DNA of 64,000 nucleotides, from positions 1,302,001-1,366,000 of the forward strand of contig JACKPC010000001.1 of the NCBI GenBank assembly GCA_024233835.1, in the 5' to 3' direction. Shown here piece after piece: positions 35,011 to 43,775 of the stretch. A program made the position numbers and the translations under genes. The number at the start of each line of letters is the position of its first letter. The first letter of the stretch is position 1. The notes under the pieces are model-generated. The model saw only the letters and a program-made list of their open reading frames with translations. It made no database searches and was not told the origin of the DNA. This DNA comes from Leptospiraceae bacterium. GTDB taxonomy: Bacteria > Spirochaetota > Leptospiria > Leptospirales > Leptospiraceae.

Positions 35011-36311
35011 AGATCCGTCTTCCAGAAACCTGTCTTGTTTTTCTCATAGGTGCTTCCGGTTCCGGTAAATCCAGCCTGGCTAAAAAGCTGTTTGATCCCT
35101 ATGAGATCCTTTCTTCCGATCATTTCCGGGCTGTTATTTCAAATGATGAGAGCGATCAGGAAGCGAGCACCGATGCTTTTGAAGTTCTTCACAGGTTGGT
35201 CGAAATGCGTCTGAAGCGGGGGCTTTTTACGGTGGTTGATGCCACCAATGTAAAACGGGAAGCCAGAAGACCTTTACTGAAAATAAGTCGTCAGTATCAT
35301 TTTTTAACGGCTGCGATTATTTTAGATTTCAATGAAGACAAATGTATTCAGCGAAACCAGGAAAGAACTTATAGAATTGTTGACTCTGAAGTTATACGCA
35401 AGCAAATTGATGATCTGCAATTTTCTCTCAGAGTTCTAAAAAAAGAAGGTTTTTCGTTTATCTATCGATTTACTTCTCCTGAAGAACTCTCCGAATTGAG
35501 CCTCGAAAAGTTTTCCTTGAAAAATAATCGCCGAAAAGAGAAAGGCCCCTTTGACATTATAGGAGATATACACGGTTGCTTCGATGAATTATATGAACTT
35601 TTACACAGGCTGGGTTATCAGATACGATTGAATATTCATGGTAACGAAGAAAGTTTTTCTATACGCCATAGCGAAAATCGAATTCCCGTTTTTTTAGGAG
35701 ATCTGGTAAATAAAGGACCGAAAAACATTCGGGTTCTACGCTTTGTAATGGATCTGGTAAATGAAAATATGGCTTACTGTGTTCTGGGAAATCATGAGAA
35801 GAAGCTTCTTTATTATCTGCGCGGGAAAGATAGCCGATTGCGGGGTGGCTTACAGGATACAATAGAACAACTTTCAGGCTATAGTGCAGAGTTTCGAAAT
35901 TCGGTGGTTGAGTTTATTCGCCGTCTGAGTGATCACTATGTATTTGACCATGGAAATTTGGTGGTAGCCCACGCGGGCTTGCGAGAAGAAATGCAGGGAA
36001 GAACTTCTATGGGTGTACGAAACTTTTGTATGTACGGAGAAAATTCGGATGATGTGGATGAATACGGAATGCCCGTTCGATACTCCTGGGTTCAAAACTA
36101 CCGGGGAAAAGCGAGGGTAGTGTTTGGACATACACCTATTCTCGAACCTGAATGGTATAACAGAACCATAGATATAGATACCGGTTGTGTTTACGGTGGA
36201 AGACTTACGGCCCTACGTTATCCGGAATTAGAAATGGTATCGGTACAGGCGAGAAAAATCTACTATCAGAGTAGAAGTCCTCTACCACAGCACCTGTCAT
36301 TACAGAGTTAA
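35007..36311 (+). CDS. polynucleotide kinase-phosphatase without ligase domain (Pnkp-like)
   Basis: A 434-residue protein matching the first two domains of bacterial Pnkp. The kinase domain (1-~170) has P-loop GASGSGKSS (15-23) and LSSDHFRAVIS. The metallophosphatase domain (~180-420) has GDIHGC (Asp187, His189), GDLVNKGP (Asp232), GNHEKK (Asn262, His263), VVAHAGL (His322), FGHTPI (His375) and IDIDTG. These line up almost residue for residue with my memory of Clostridium thermocellum Pnkp. The motif usually written GDLVDRGP is changed to NK. The ~400-residue C-terminal adenylyltransferase/ligase is absent, and no hen1 gene is adjacent. Confidence 0.8.
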   Translation: MKIRLPETCLVFLIGASGSGKSSLAKKLFDPYEILSSDHFRAVISNDESDQEASTDAFEVLHRLVEMRLKRGLFTVVDATNVKREARRPLLKISRQYHFLTAAIILDFNEDKCIQRNQERTYRIVDSEVIRKQIDDLQFSLRVLKKEGFSFIYRFTSPEELSELSLEKFSLKNNRRKEKGPFDIIGDIHGCFDELYELLHRLGYQIRLNIHGNEESFSIRHSENRIPVFLGDLVNKGPKNIRVLRFVMDLVNENMAYCVLGNHEKKLLYYLRGKDSRLRGGLQDTIEQLSGYSAEFRNSVVEFIRRLSDHYVFDHGNLVVAHAGLREEMQGRTSMGVRNFCMYGENSDDVDEYGMPVRYSWVQNYRGKARVVFGHTPILEPEWYNRTIDIDTGCVYGGRLTALRYPELEMVSVQARKIYYQSRSPLPQHLSLQS

Positions 36312-36377
36312 AATTCAAAAATATTTTTTAATCGCAGGCGAGTCGTTATGGGCTCGACTGGCGACCGTAAAGAAAAT

Positions 36378-36659
36378 TTATTTCGAATGTCTTTTCTTGA
36401 GTTCGTTTATGATTTCCTGAAAGGGAAGTTCTTTTTCTACCATTAAAACCTGCATATGAAACAGCAGATCTGCCAGTTCATGTGTAAGCTCTTTTCTGTC
36501 CGTATTTTTAGCGGCAATAATTACTTCTCCCGCTTCTTCTCCAATTTTCTTTAAAATTCTATCAACCCCTGCCTTAAAAAGCCCTGAGGTATAAGAATTT
36601 TCCGGTAACTCTTCTTTCCTTTTCTGTAGAAGTGCTTCTAATTCTGATAAAAAATCCAT
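36378..36659 (-). CDS. hisE: phosphoribosyl-ATP pyrophosphatase
   Basis: A 93-residue all-helical MazG-fold enzyme, second step of histidine synthesis. The landmarks are SYTSGLFKAGVDRILKKIGEEAGEVIIAAKN and HELADLLFHMQVLM. It stands alone, away from other his genes. AGG-poor upstream sequence gives no clear ribosome site. The gap to the convergent kinase-phosphatase gene holds an imperfect GC-rich hairpin around 36333-36363 that may terminate either transcript. Confidence 0.92.
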   Translation of the reverse strand: MDFLSELEALLQKRKEELPENSYTSGLFKAGVDRILKKIGEEAGEVIIAAKNTDRKELTHELADLLFHMQVLMVEKELPFQEIINELKKRHSK

Positions 36660-36749
36660 GATTGCTCCCGATGATGAAAAATAAAAATTTACGATAAACC
36701 CCTGCGAGAAAGACTCTAATAAAGAAACTGCACGAAATGGTTTAATACT

Positions 36750-37571
36750 ATGAAAAAAATATTTTATCTACTGACAATCTTTTTGTTTCCTTCTTTTCTC
36801 TTTGCTGAAATCCCCTGGAAAACTTCTATTCTCGAAGCTTTGAAGGAAGCCAGAGAAAAAAATCAACCTATTATATTGGATTTATACACAGACTGGTGTG
36901 GATACTGCAAAGTTTTGGAAAAAAAAATTTTCCCTCAGGAACCTGTGCAAAAAGCACTAAAAGAATATATTCCCGTTCGTTTGAATGCTGAAAAATTTCC
37001 CAACCTGGTTAGCCATTATGGGGTGAAAGGTTATCCGACTGTTTTACTCTTAGATAAAAGTGGAAATCTTATCGGCAGGATTACAGGTCTTCCGTCTGAG
37101 GATATGCTGGTTAAAAAGATGAAAGAAGCTTATGAATACAGGGACACGGAAAAGGTTCTTTTAGGGCGTTTAAAGGACAAGCCGGATGATACGGTAAATA
37201 ACTTCAATCTGGGTGTATATTATTATCGTTCTGGCGAAAAGGAAAAAGCAAAGAAGTATTTCTATAATTCCTATGGCTCTAAAGACAGCAGCCAATATCC
37301 GGAACAAAAACACGATTCTTTGTATAACATGGGTATTATTGATATTGAAAGCGGCAACTATTCAGAGGCAGTAAAAACCTGGACTTATTACATGGAACAG
37401 TATCCGAAACGGGATCATACAGCCAGCCTGTACTACAGGGGAAAGGCATACAATAAATTAGGAAAATATAAAGAAGCTAAAGCCGATTTTCATTCAGCAA
37501 ATACTTTAACCGGTAATGAGGAAGATAAAGAAAAAATTGACGAAGCATTAAATGGTTTACCGGTACATTAA
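36750..37571 (+). CDS. exported thioredoxin-like protein with TPR repeats
   Basis: A 273-residue protein. The signal peptide ends FPSFLFAE. A thioredoxin-like domain (residues ~20-130) has the redox motif DWCGYCKVL and the cis-Pro loop VKGYPTVLLLD. TPR repeats follow (NFNLGVYYYRSGEKEKAKKYF, MGIIDIESGNYSEAVK, GKAYNKLGKYKEAKADF). The likely role is thiol-disulfide chemistry in the periplasm on partners recognised by the TPRs. Its stop touches the start of the following esterase gene. Confidence 0.83.
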   Translation: MKKIFYLLTIFLFPSFLFAEIPWKTSILEALKEAREKNQPIILDLYTDWCGYCKVLEKKIFPQEPVQKALKEYIPVRLNAEKFPNLVSHYGVKGYPTVLLLDKSGNLIGRITGLPSEDMLVKKMKEAYEYRDTEKVLLGRLKDKPDDTVNNFNLGVYYYRSGEKEKAKKYFYNSYGSKDSSQYPEQKHDSLYNMGIIDIESGNYSEAVKTWTYYMEQYPKRDHTASLYYRGKAYNKLGKYKEAKADFHSANTLTGNEEDKEKIDEALNGLPVH

Positions 37572-38320
37572 TGAAAAAGTTCATATACAAGGTAATTCTC
37601 ATATTATCTTTAATTAGTTTTTTCCAATGTTGCAGGAGTCTGTTTTACAGAAGTATGAAAGTCGAAACCTTTGTTGAAAACAAGTTTGAAAAAAAGCCTC
37701 TGTCTTATATTCTCTATCTACCCGATACCTATGAAACATCCAAGAAAAAATGGCCTCTATTGCTTTTTTTACACGGAGCCGGTGAAAGAGGTGCCGATTT
37801 AGAACTTCTAAAGAAACATGGCCCTCCAAAGATGATTCGGGAAGAAAACTTCCATGAGCCCTTTATTATTTTGGCCCCTCAGTGTCCCAAGGGTTCCTGG
37901 TGGCCGGATAGAATAGACGAACTCAAAGAACTAATAGATGAGATACAACAAACGTATCGAATAAATCCCCGCAGGATCTATTTGAGTGGCATGAGTATGG
38001 GAGGATACGGCACCTGGGCTATGGCAAAAAAATATCCCGATAGTTTTGCTGCCTTCAACCCCATTTGCGGTGGTGGAGAAACAGAGAATCTTTGTGTTTT
38101 GAAAGATAAGCCTATCTGGGTGTTTCACGGGGCTAAAGATACAGTAGTACCTCTCCAAAAATCGGAAGAGATGGTGAAGGCTCTAAAAGATTGCGGAAAA
38201 GAGGATACTATATTTACCATTTATCCGGAAGCAAAACACAATTCCTGGGAAGAAACCTATGAGAATCCGGAGCTGTATCGCTGGTTACTGAAATATAAGC
38301 TTCCAAAAACTGAGAAGTAA
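37571..38320 (+). CDS. esterase/peptidase-like alpha/beta hydrolase lipoprotein
   Basis: A 249-residue protein with a lipoprotein-like signal (LISFFQCC). The hydrolase core shows LLLFLHGAGERGADLELL, the nucleophile in YLSGMSMGGYGTW, an Asp in HGAKDTVVP and His in PEAKHNSWEETY. This is the COG4099-type predicted peptidase / polyhydroxybutyrate-depolymerase-like group. It starts at the stop codon of the thioredoxin-TPR gene, so the pair are co-translated and both face the periplasm. Confidence 0.8.
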   Translation: MKKFIYKVILILSLISFFQCCRSLFYRSMKVETFVENKFEKKPLSYILYLPDTYETSKKKWPLLLFLHGAGERGADLELLKKHGPPKMIREENFHEPFIILAPQCPKGSWWPDRIDELKELIDEIQQTYRINPRRIYLSGMSMGGYGTWAMAKKYPDSFAAFNPICGGGETENLCVLKDKPIWVFHGAKDTVVPLQKSEEMVKALKDCGKEDTIFTIYPEAKHNSWEETYENPELYRWLLKYKLPKTEK

Positions 38321-38337
38321 TAGAGACGTTTTTCACT

Positions 38338-39075
38338 TTATCCTTTTTTAGAAATATCTAAAAAAGGATAGGGTTGTATTAGCTGTTCTACGAGAACATG
38401 ATTAGGATGCCGAAAAACTTCCTCAATCGTATCATCCTGCAAAATTCTTCCTTCTGAATAAATTATTACTCTGTCTGCAATTCTACGAGCTTCCAGAATG
38501 TCATGGGTAATCAGGACGATAGGAATATTATAATTATCCCGAATATCTCTCAATAAATTTTGCATTTCTATTCGTATGGGAGTATCTAAAGATGAGAAAG
38601 GTTCATCGAGTAGGAGAAGCTCCGGTTTTCGAACAAGGGAACGTGCGAGAGCTACCCTTTGTTTTTGCCCTCCGGATATTTCCTGTGAAGAACGATGCAG
38701 TAGCGATTTGAGCTGCATTTGTTCAGCAATTTCCATCACTCTTTCTTTTTTTTCTTTCTTGGGTAAGTCTTTTAGCCCATAACAAATATTTTCTTCGACT
38801 GTCATATGAGGGAAAAGAGAATTTGTCTGGAATACATAGCCGAAAGGTCTTTTTTGCGGAGGAATATCTATTTTTAGATCCGAGTCGTAATAAACTTTAT
38901 CTCCATATATAATCTGTCCGGTATCGGGCTTTGAAAAGCCGCTGATATGGTTAAGAGTCATGCTTTTTCCGGCTCCCGAAGAACCAAATAATACGCTTAT
39001 CTCATTATAGGCATCCCAGCTTACATCGAGGGTAAAGGAAGGAAATTTTTTTTGAACCTTTACGGATAGCTTCAT
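38338..39075 (-). CDS. modC: molybdate ABC transporter ATPase, short form
   Basis: A 245-residue ABC ATPase: Walker A FGSSGAGKSMTLN, signature QEISGGQKQRVALARSLVRKPELLLLDEPFSSLD. It lacks the C-terminal molybdate-binding (TOBE/Mop) domain of full-length ModC, so it cannot sense substrate in the same way. Its place after modA and modB supports molybdate or tungstate uptake. AAGG precedes the ATG, inside the modB end. The last codons form one arm of a perfect inverted repeat. Confidence 0.88.
   Translation of the reverse strand: MKLSVKVQKKFPSFTLDVSWDAYNEISVLFGSSGAGKSMTLNHISGFSKPDTGQIIYGDKVYYDSDLKIDIPPQKRPFGYVFQTNSLFPHMTVEENICYGLKDLPKKEKKERVMEIAEQMQLKSLLHRSSQEISGGQKQRVALARSLVRKPELLLLDEPFSSLDTPIRIEMQNLLRDIRDNYNIPIVLITHDILEARRIADRVIIYSEGRILQDDTIEEVFRHPNHVLVEQLIQPYPFLDISKKG
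38339..38370. repeat. perfect 14-bp inverted repeat at the end of modC
   Basis: TATCCTTTTTTAGA and TCTAAAAAAGGATA flank a four-base loop. The repeat overlaps the modC stop region and lies 18 bases past the end of the convergent esterase gene. There is no T-tract outside the stem, so a terminator role is plausible but not standard. Confidence 0.7.
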
Positions 39076-39076
39076 C

Positions 39077-39751
39077 TTATATTACCTTTTTTGTGAGTCG
39101 ATTGGCAAGATAAAGAAAGCTTCCCGATATGAGGGTAAAGAAGATTACTAATATATTAGCCTCCCTATAATCTCCGCTGCTATTATATGTATAAATAGCC
39201 AGGGGCATGGTGTTGGTTTTTCCCGGTATATTTCCGGCTATCATTAATGTTGCACCAAATTCTCCCATTGATCGTGCAAAGGATAGAATTGCACCTGCTA
39301 TAATCCCTTTTTTAGATAAAGGTAATATAATTTTAATAGCTGTATCAAACTCCGATCTACCAAGGGAGTAAGACACATTAATCAAGTGACTGTCTACCGA
39401 TTCGATAGCAGCTCTGCTTGTTTTAATCATTAAGGGAATAGAAACAACAAAAGAGGCAAGTACGGCTCCCTGCCAGGAAAACATAAAACTAAACCCACTG
39501 ATAGCATATAAACTTTTTCCTATGTATCCATTTCGACCAAAAAGTAAAATTAAATAGTAACCGGTTACGGTAGGAGGAAAAACCAGGGGAAGAGTAAAAA
39601 GTATATCCAGAAATTCTTTACCAAAAAAAGATTTTCTGGCCAGAATATAGGCTATGATAATTCCCACGATCAGCACGAATAGAGTAGAGAAAAAGGAAAC
39701 TTTTAAAGAGAGTTTTAAGGAAAATAGAGTCGACTCATCAAATAAAAACAT
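39077..39751 (-). CDS. modB: molybdate ABC transporter permease
   Basis: A 224-residue permease with five or six membrane segments. The family motifs LPLVFPPTVTGYYLILLFGRNG and the EAA-type loop SLGRSEFDTAIKIILPLSKKGIIAGAILSFARSMGEFGATLMIAGNIPGKT are diagnostic of ModB. It forms the channel for ModA-delivered molybdate. It follows modA by one base and precedes modC by one. Confidence 0.93.
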   Translation of the reverse strand: MFLFDESTLFSLKLSLKVSFFSTLFVLIVGIIIAYILARKSFFGKEFLDILFTLPLVFPPTVTGYYLILLFGRNGYIGKSLYAISGFSFMFSWQGAVLASFVVSIPLMIKTSRAAIESVDSHLINVSYSLGRSEFDTAIKIILPLSKKGIIAGAILSFARSMGEFGATLMIAGNIPGKTNTMPLAIYTYNSSGDYREANILVIFFTLISGSFLYLANRLTKKVI

Positions 39752-39752
39752 A

Positions 39753-40502
39753 CTATTTTATCCTGAAGCCATACTTCTTAAATATGGTTTTTCCTTCCTC
39801 GGAATCGAGAAATTTTATAAACTGTTCTGCTTTTATAATTTTTGCAGAATCTTTTATAATGGCAATCGGGTAAGTAATGGGTTTATGTAAACGTGAAGGA
39901 ATCTTATATGCCAAATTTGCTTTATTCTCGGATTTGTAGAGGTCCGAATAGTATACAAAGCCGGTATCTACTTCTTTTGTTAAAACGTAATTGAATGCCT
40001 GTCTAACATTTTCTGCATAAATTAAATCAGATTTTATTTTTGCATACAGATTTAAAGACTGCAAGGTTTCTACTGCATACTTTCCGGCAGGAACTGTATC
40101 CGGGTTTCCTATAACTATTTTTAATTGTGGGTATTGTAAAATATCTTCTAATTTAGATATTTTAAAACTACTCCCTTTGTGAGTAACGAGAACTAAATCA
40201 TTCTCAAGTAATATTTTTCGAGTACCGGTAAGAATGTGACCTTCATTCTGAAGAATATCCATAAATTTCTCAGAGGCTGAGATATAAATATCCACAGGTG
40301 CTCCGGCAGAGATCTGTTTTTGAAGGGTTCCTGATGCACCAAAATTAAAATAGAGTTTTTGGGGATACTTTTTTTGATAAAGAATTGTAATTTCTTTTAA
40401 GGAGTCTTTTAAACTAATGGCAGCCGAGACAGTTAAAGAGTCTTCTTTTTTTATATTACAACTAATAAAAAAAAATAAAAAAGATAGGATTATTCGCTTC
40501 AT
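39753..40502 (-). CDS. modA: molybdate-binding lipoprotein
   Basis: A 249-residue periplasmic-binding protein with a lipoprotein signal (LFFFISC, Cys15). ModA features are LTVSAAISLKDSLKEI, YFNFGASGTLQKQISAGAPVDIYISASEKFMD and GNPDTVPAGKYA. It captures molybdate or tungstate for ModBC. It is the first mod gene but lies only 31 bases after yggS, so it is probably read from the upstream trpF-mutS-yggS transcript; no separate promoter or molybdenum-cofactor riboswitch is seen. Confidence 0.93.
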   Translation of the reverse strand: MKRIILSFLFFFISCNIKKEDSLTVSAAISLKDSLKEITILYQKKYPQKLYFNFGASGTLQKQISAGAPVDIYISASEKFMDILQNEGHILTGTRKILLENDLVLVTHKGSSFKISKLEDILQYPQLKIVIGNPDTVPAGKYAVETLQSLNLYAKIKSDLIYAENVRQAFNYVLTKEVDTGFVYYSDLYKSENKANLAYKIPSRLHKPITYPIAIIKDSAKIIKAEQFIKFLDSEEGKTIFKKYGFRIK

Positions 40503-40533
40503 TACATTTTACTTAATCAGGGATAAAGGAAGT

Positions 40534-41226
40534 TTATCCTCTATTTCCAAATACTGCCGAGCCTACCCGAATCAGACTGGAACCTTCTTCTATGGCCAGT
40601 TCCAGATCGGAAGACATTCCCATAGAAAGAATATCCATAGATACACCTTCTATACCTTCTTTTATAATTTGTTTTTGTAAGTTTTTTATAATTTGAAAAC
40701 TTTTCCGAATGAGAGTTTCTTCTTCCGTATTGGCTCCAATAGTCATGAGTCCTTTTATCCTGAGACAGGAGAGTTTAGAAACAGAGCGAAGTAGTTCGAT
40801 AGCTTTTTCCGGCTCCATACCGAATTTACTTTCTTCGTATGAAGAGTTAACCTGAATCAAAACATTTATAGAACGTCCTTCTTTTTGCAGGTGATTCTCC
40901 AATTTTTCGGCTATGCTTAACCTATCTATAGACTGAATCGTATGTGCGTATTTTAGAATATCTTTCACTTTGTTGGATTGCAAGTGGCCGATGAAATGCC
41001 TTTCAAATGGAAAGTGCTCGATAGCTTCTAACTTTTCTACTGCTTCCTGGACTCTATTTTCTCCGATTAAGTTTTCACCACATTCGCCTGCTATCAAGAT
41101 TCTTTCTGCCGGGACGGTTTTAGTTGCGAGGAGTAGTTTGACTTCTTCTTTTTTTCTTCCCGCTTTTCTACAAGCTTTTTCTATACGAGCATGGATAGTG
41201 GTTAAATTAGATTTAATGTCTTGCAT
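40534..41226 (-). CDS. yggS: YggS-family PLP homeostasis protein
   Basis: A 230-residue fold-type III PLP-binding protein. The PLP lysine is in LLLATKTVPAERI. Other landmarks are GENRVQEAVEKLEAIE, FIGHLQSNKVKDIL and LSMGMSSDLELAIEEGSSLIRVGSAVFGNRG. It buffers pyridoxal phosphate and has no known catalytic activity. Its start overlaps the last base of mutS. Confidence 0.93.
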   Translation of the reverse strand: MQDIKSNLTTIHARIEKACRKAGRKKEEVKLLLATKTVPAERILIAGECGENLIGENRVQEAVEKLEAIEHFPFERHFIGHLQSNKVKDILKYAHTIQSIDRLSIAEKLENHLQKEGRSINVLIQVNSSYEESKFGMEPEKAIELLRSVSKLSCLRIKGLMTIGANTEEETLIRKSFQIIKNLQKQIIKEGIEGVSMDILSMGMSSDLELAIEEGSSLIRVGSAVFGNRG

Positions 41227-43775
41227 CAGTTTCCCTTTTTCTTTAGAAGATCCTGTTGGAGGCGGTTTAGAACCGAAATAGCTTCAAGAGGAGTCATTTT
41301 TTCAATCTCCAAAGAAAGAATTTCTTGTTTCAGAGTATCTTCTTCTGCCTCCTGCTTGATAGCATCCATATTAAAAAGAGTTGGTTCATTTGATTTGAAC
41401 TGTATTGTTTTTTTACGGGATTCTAAACCTTCCAAAATTTCTTTTGCTCTCTGTATTGCTGATACGGGAACTCCGGCAAGCCTTGCCACATATATTCCAA
41501 AGGATTTCCTGGCCCTACCTTTCCGAACCTTTCTCATGAAGATAATTGTATCTTCTTTTTCTACTACATCCATGTATAAATTAAAAATTCCGGTTTCTCT
41601 TTCTAACTCCGTGAGTTCATGGTAATGAGTGGCAAATAGAGTTTTCGTTTTGTCTCCCGGTTCAGAGTTATGATTTAAATATTCAATAATCGCCCAGGCA
41701 AGGCTCATCCCGTCATACGTGGAGGTTCCTCTTCCAATTTCATCAAAAAGAATGAGGCTATCTTTGGTTTTATTTTTCAAGATGTAAGCTGTTTCTTTCA
41801 TTTCCAGGAAGAAAGTAGATTCGCCGGAAGTCAAATTGTCTCCGGAACCAATTCGTGTAAAGACCTTGTCTACCAGGGCTAACTTCGCTTTTTTGGCCGG
41901 GATAAAGGAACCCATCTGGAATAAAATCTGGCAAATGGCCACCTGTCTCATGAAAGTCGATTTGCCCGCCATATTGGGACCGGTAAGAATGGCAATGCTT
42001 GCATCGTAGCGATTCAGTTCAAGGGTATTCGGAACAAAACGCTCTCCCGGAGGAAGATAGGCTTCTACGACGGGGTGTCTTGCATCTTGTAGGGAAAGAC
42101 TGCCATCCTCGCAAATTTCCGGTTTTATCCAGGAATATTTGTCATTGCAGATACAGAGAGATAAAATAAAATCCAGCTCTCCCACCTGTTTGGAAAGATT
42201 CAGGAGTGTATGAAAAAATTCGAGACATTTATTTAGCATATTCTCAAATTCTATTTTTTCAATTTCCAGTATAATATCATCTGCTTCTAAAATAGTTCTT
42301 TCGATCTCATCTAATTCAGAAAAGGAAAAGCGCTCCGATGTAACCAGGGTCTGTTTTTTTATATAATTAGCCGGAACTGATTTGGCCTGAGCTCTGGAAA
42401 TTTCTACAAAGTAACCCACTACCTTATTGTATCGAATTTTTAAGGTGTTGAGTCCTGTTTTCTTTTTTTCTTTTTCTTCTAAGTCTAAGATCCAGTCCTT
42501 ACCCTTAGTCCTGGCCTCCCTGGCTCGATCCAGGGCTTCATTAAAACCTTTACGTATAAACTCTCCCCCGGAACCTAAAATGGCCGGAAGTTCTCCCTCG
42601 GAAAGTCTTTCGGCGATATAAGAGTCTAATTGTGAAAGTTCCGATTCAGGGAAAATAAAACCATATTGCTTTTCATTTAAAAGATTATGAATAGAAGAAG
42701 CTATATCTATATTTTTTCTGATAGTCCTAAAATCTCTGGGTAAAGCCCTACCGGCACGAAAGCGGTTTAATATCCGTTCTGTATCAGCAAAAGAGGATAA
42801 AAATTCAGCGAGGGCTTTGCGAGTTTTCTTGTCGGTTTGTAGTTTTTCGATTTTATCCCAGGTATCTTCGATCATGAGTCGGTTTCGAAATGGAAAGAGA
42901 ATACGATTCACAAGAATACGTTTACCGATGCCTGTAAAGCAGTGGTTCAGAACAGAAAAAAGGCTAAATTGCTTGTCTCTTGAAATCTGGTTTTCTACTA
43001 AGTCAAGATTTCTCGCTGTTTGTTCATCAATTTCCAGATATTCTTTATCATCGATGATAACCGGACTTTTAAATTCAAAGCTATGATTTTTAAAGTTTTC
43101 ATCGAGAACAAAACGGATAATGTTTTTCAATCTATAAAACTTACTTTCCGTTTCTCCATCAAAAGAAATTAAATTGGTATTGATATAAGAAAGGAGACAG
43201 GGAGGTTCTGTTAAAAACTCTCGAAATTTTTCTTTCTGGTGTTGGCAGAGGATAATTTCGCTTGGAGAAAACTTGGCAATAACTCCCAGAGCTTTAAGAT
43301 AATTATCTTTACTATAGTGGCAGTAGTACAGGTCTGAGGTAGAAACATCGGCAAATCCTAAAAATACCGAGTTTTCCTCAAAATAGATAACACAAAAATA
43401 ATTATTAGAAAAACCTTTTAAAAGGTTTTCTTCAACTACTGTCCCGGGGCTTAAAACCCGTACAACCTCTCTCTGTAATAACTTGGAATTACCTGTTGTA
43501 TCTTTTATTTGTTCACAAATAACAACCTTACGGTTGGCCGAAATAAGCCTTGATATATAGTTTTCCGTTGCATGATAGGGGATGCCGCACATGGGAATCT
43601 TATTCTGTCGTTTTGTTAAAGCAATATCAAGGATAGCAGAGGCTTCTACTGCATCATCCCCGAACATTTCATAAAAATCTCCCATCCGAAAGAATAAAAT
43701 GGCATCAGGATATTTGGCCTTGATTTCTTGAAACTGCCTCATGGCAGGAGTATTCATGGGATCATTTTTTTGCAT
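41226..43775 (-). CDS. mutS: DNA mismatch repair protein MutS
   Basis: An 849-residue MutS. The mismatch-recognition motif is in FFRMGDFYEMFGDDA (Phe-X-Glu). The ATPase domain near residue 610 shows ILTGPNMAGKSTFMRQVA, LILFDEIGRGTSTYDG and ATHYHELTELERE. It detects mismatches and recruits MutL, which is not in the window. The start overlaps trpF by 14 bases; a second in-frame ATG at 43757 would avoid the overlap. Confidence 0.95.
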   Translation of the reverse strand: MQKNDPMNTPAMRQFQEIKAKYPDAILFFRMGDFYEMFGDDAVEASAILDIALTKRQNKIPMCGIPYHATENYISRLISANRKVVICEQIKDTTGNSKLLQREVVRVLSPGTVVEENLLKGFSNNYFCVIYFEENSVFLGFADVSTSDLYYCHYSKDNYLKALGVIAKFSPSEIILCQHQKEKFREFLTEPPCLLSYINTNLISFDGETESKFYRLKNIIRFVLDENFKNHSFEFKSPVIIDDKEYLEIDEQTARNLDLVENQISRDKQFSLFSVLNHCFTGIGKRILVNRILFPFRNRLMIEDTWDKIEKLQTDKKTRKALAEFLSSFADTERILNRFRAGRALPRDFRTIRKNIDIASSIHNLLNEKQYGFIFPESELSQLDSYIAERLSEGELPAILGSGGEFIRKGFNEALDRAREARTKGKDWILDLEEKEKKKTGLNTLKIRYNKVVGYFVEISRAQAKSVPANYIKKQTLVTSERFSFSELDEIERTILEADDIILEIEKIEFENMLNKCLEFFHTLLNLSKQVGELDFILSLCICNDKYSWIKPEICEDGSLSLQDARHPVVEAYLPPGERFVPNTLELNRYDASIAILTGPNMAGKSTFMRQVAICQILFQMGSFIPAKKAKLALVDKVFTRIGSGDNLTSGESTFFLEMKETAYILKNKTKDSLILFDEIGRGTSTYDGMSLAWAIIEYLNHNSEPGDKTKTLFATHYHELTELERETGIFNLYMDVVEKEDTIIFMRKVRKGRARKSFGIYVARLAGVPVSAIQRAKEILEGLESRKKTIQFKSNEPTLFNMDAIKQEAEEDTLKQEILSLEIEKMTPLEAISVLNRLQQDLLKKKGN

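Noticed and set aside
40503..40533. molybdenum-cofactor riboswitch before modA
   Set aside because: The gap is 31 bases, far too short for that RNA.
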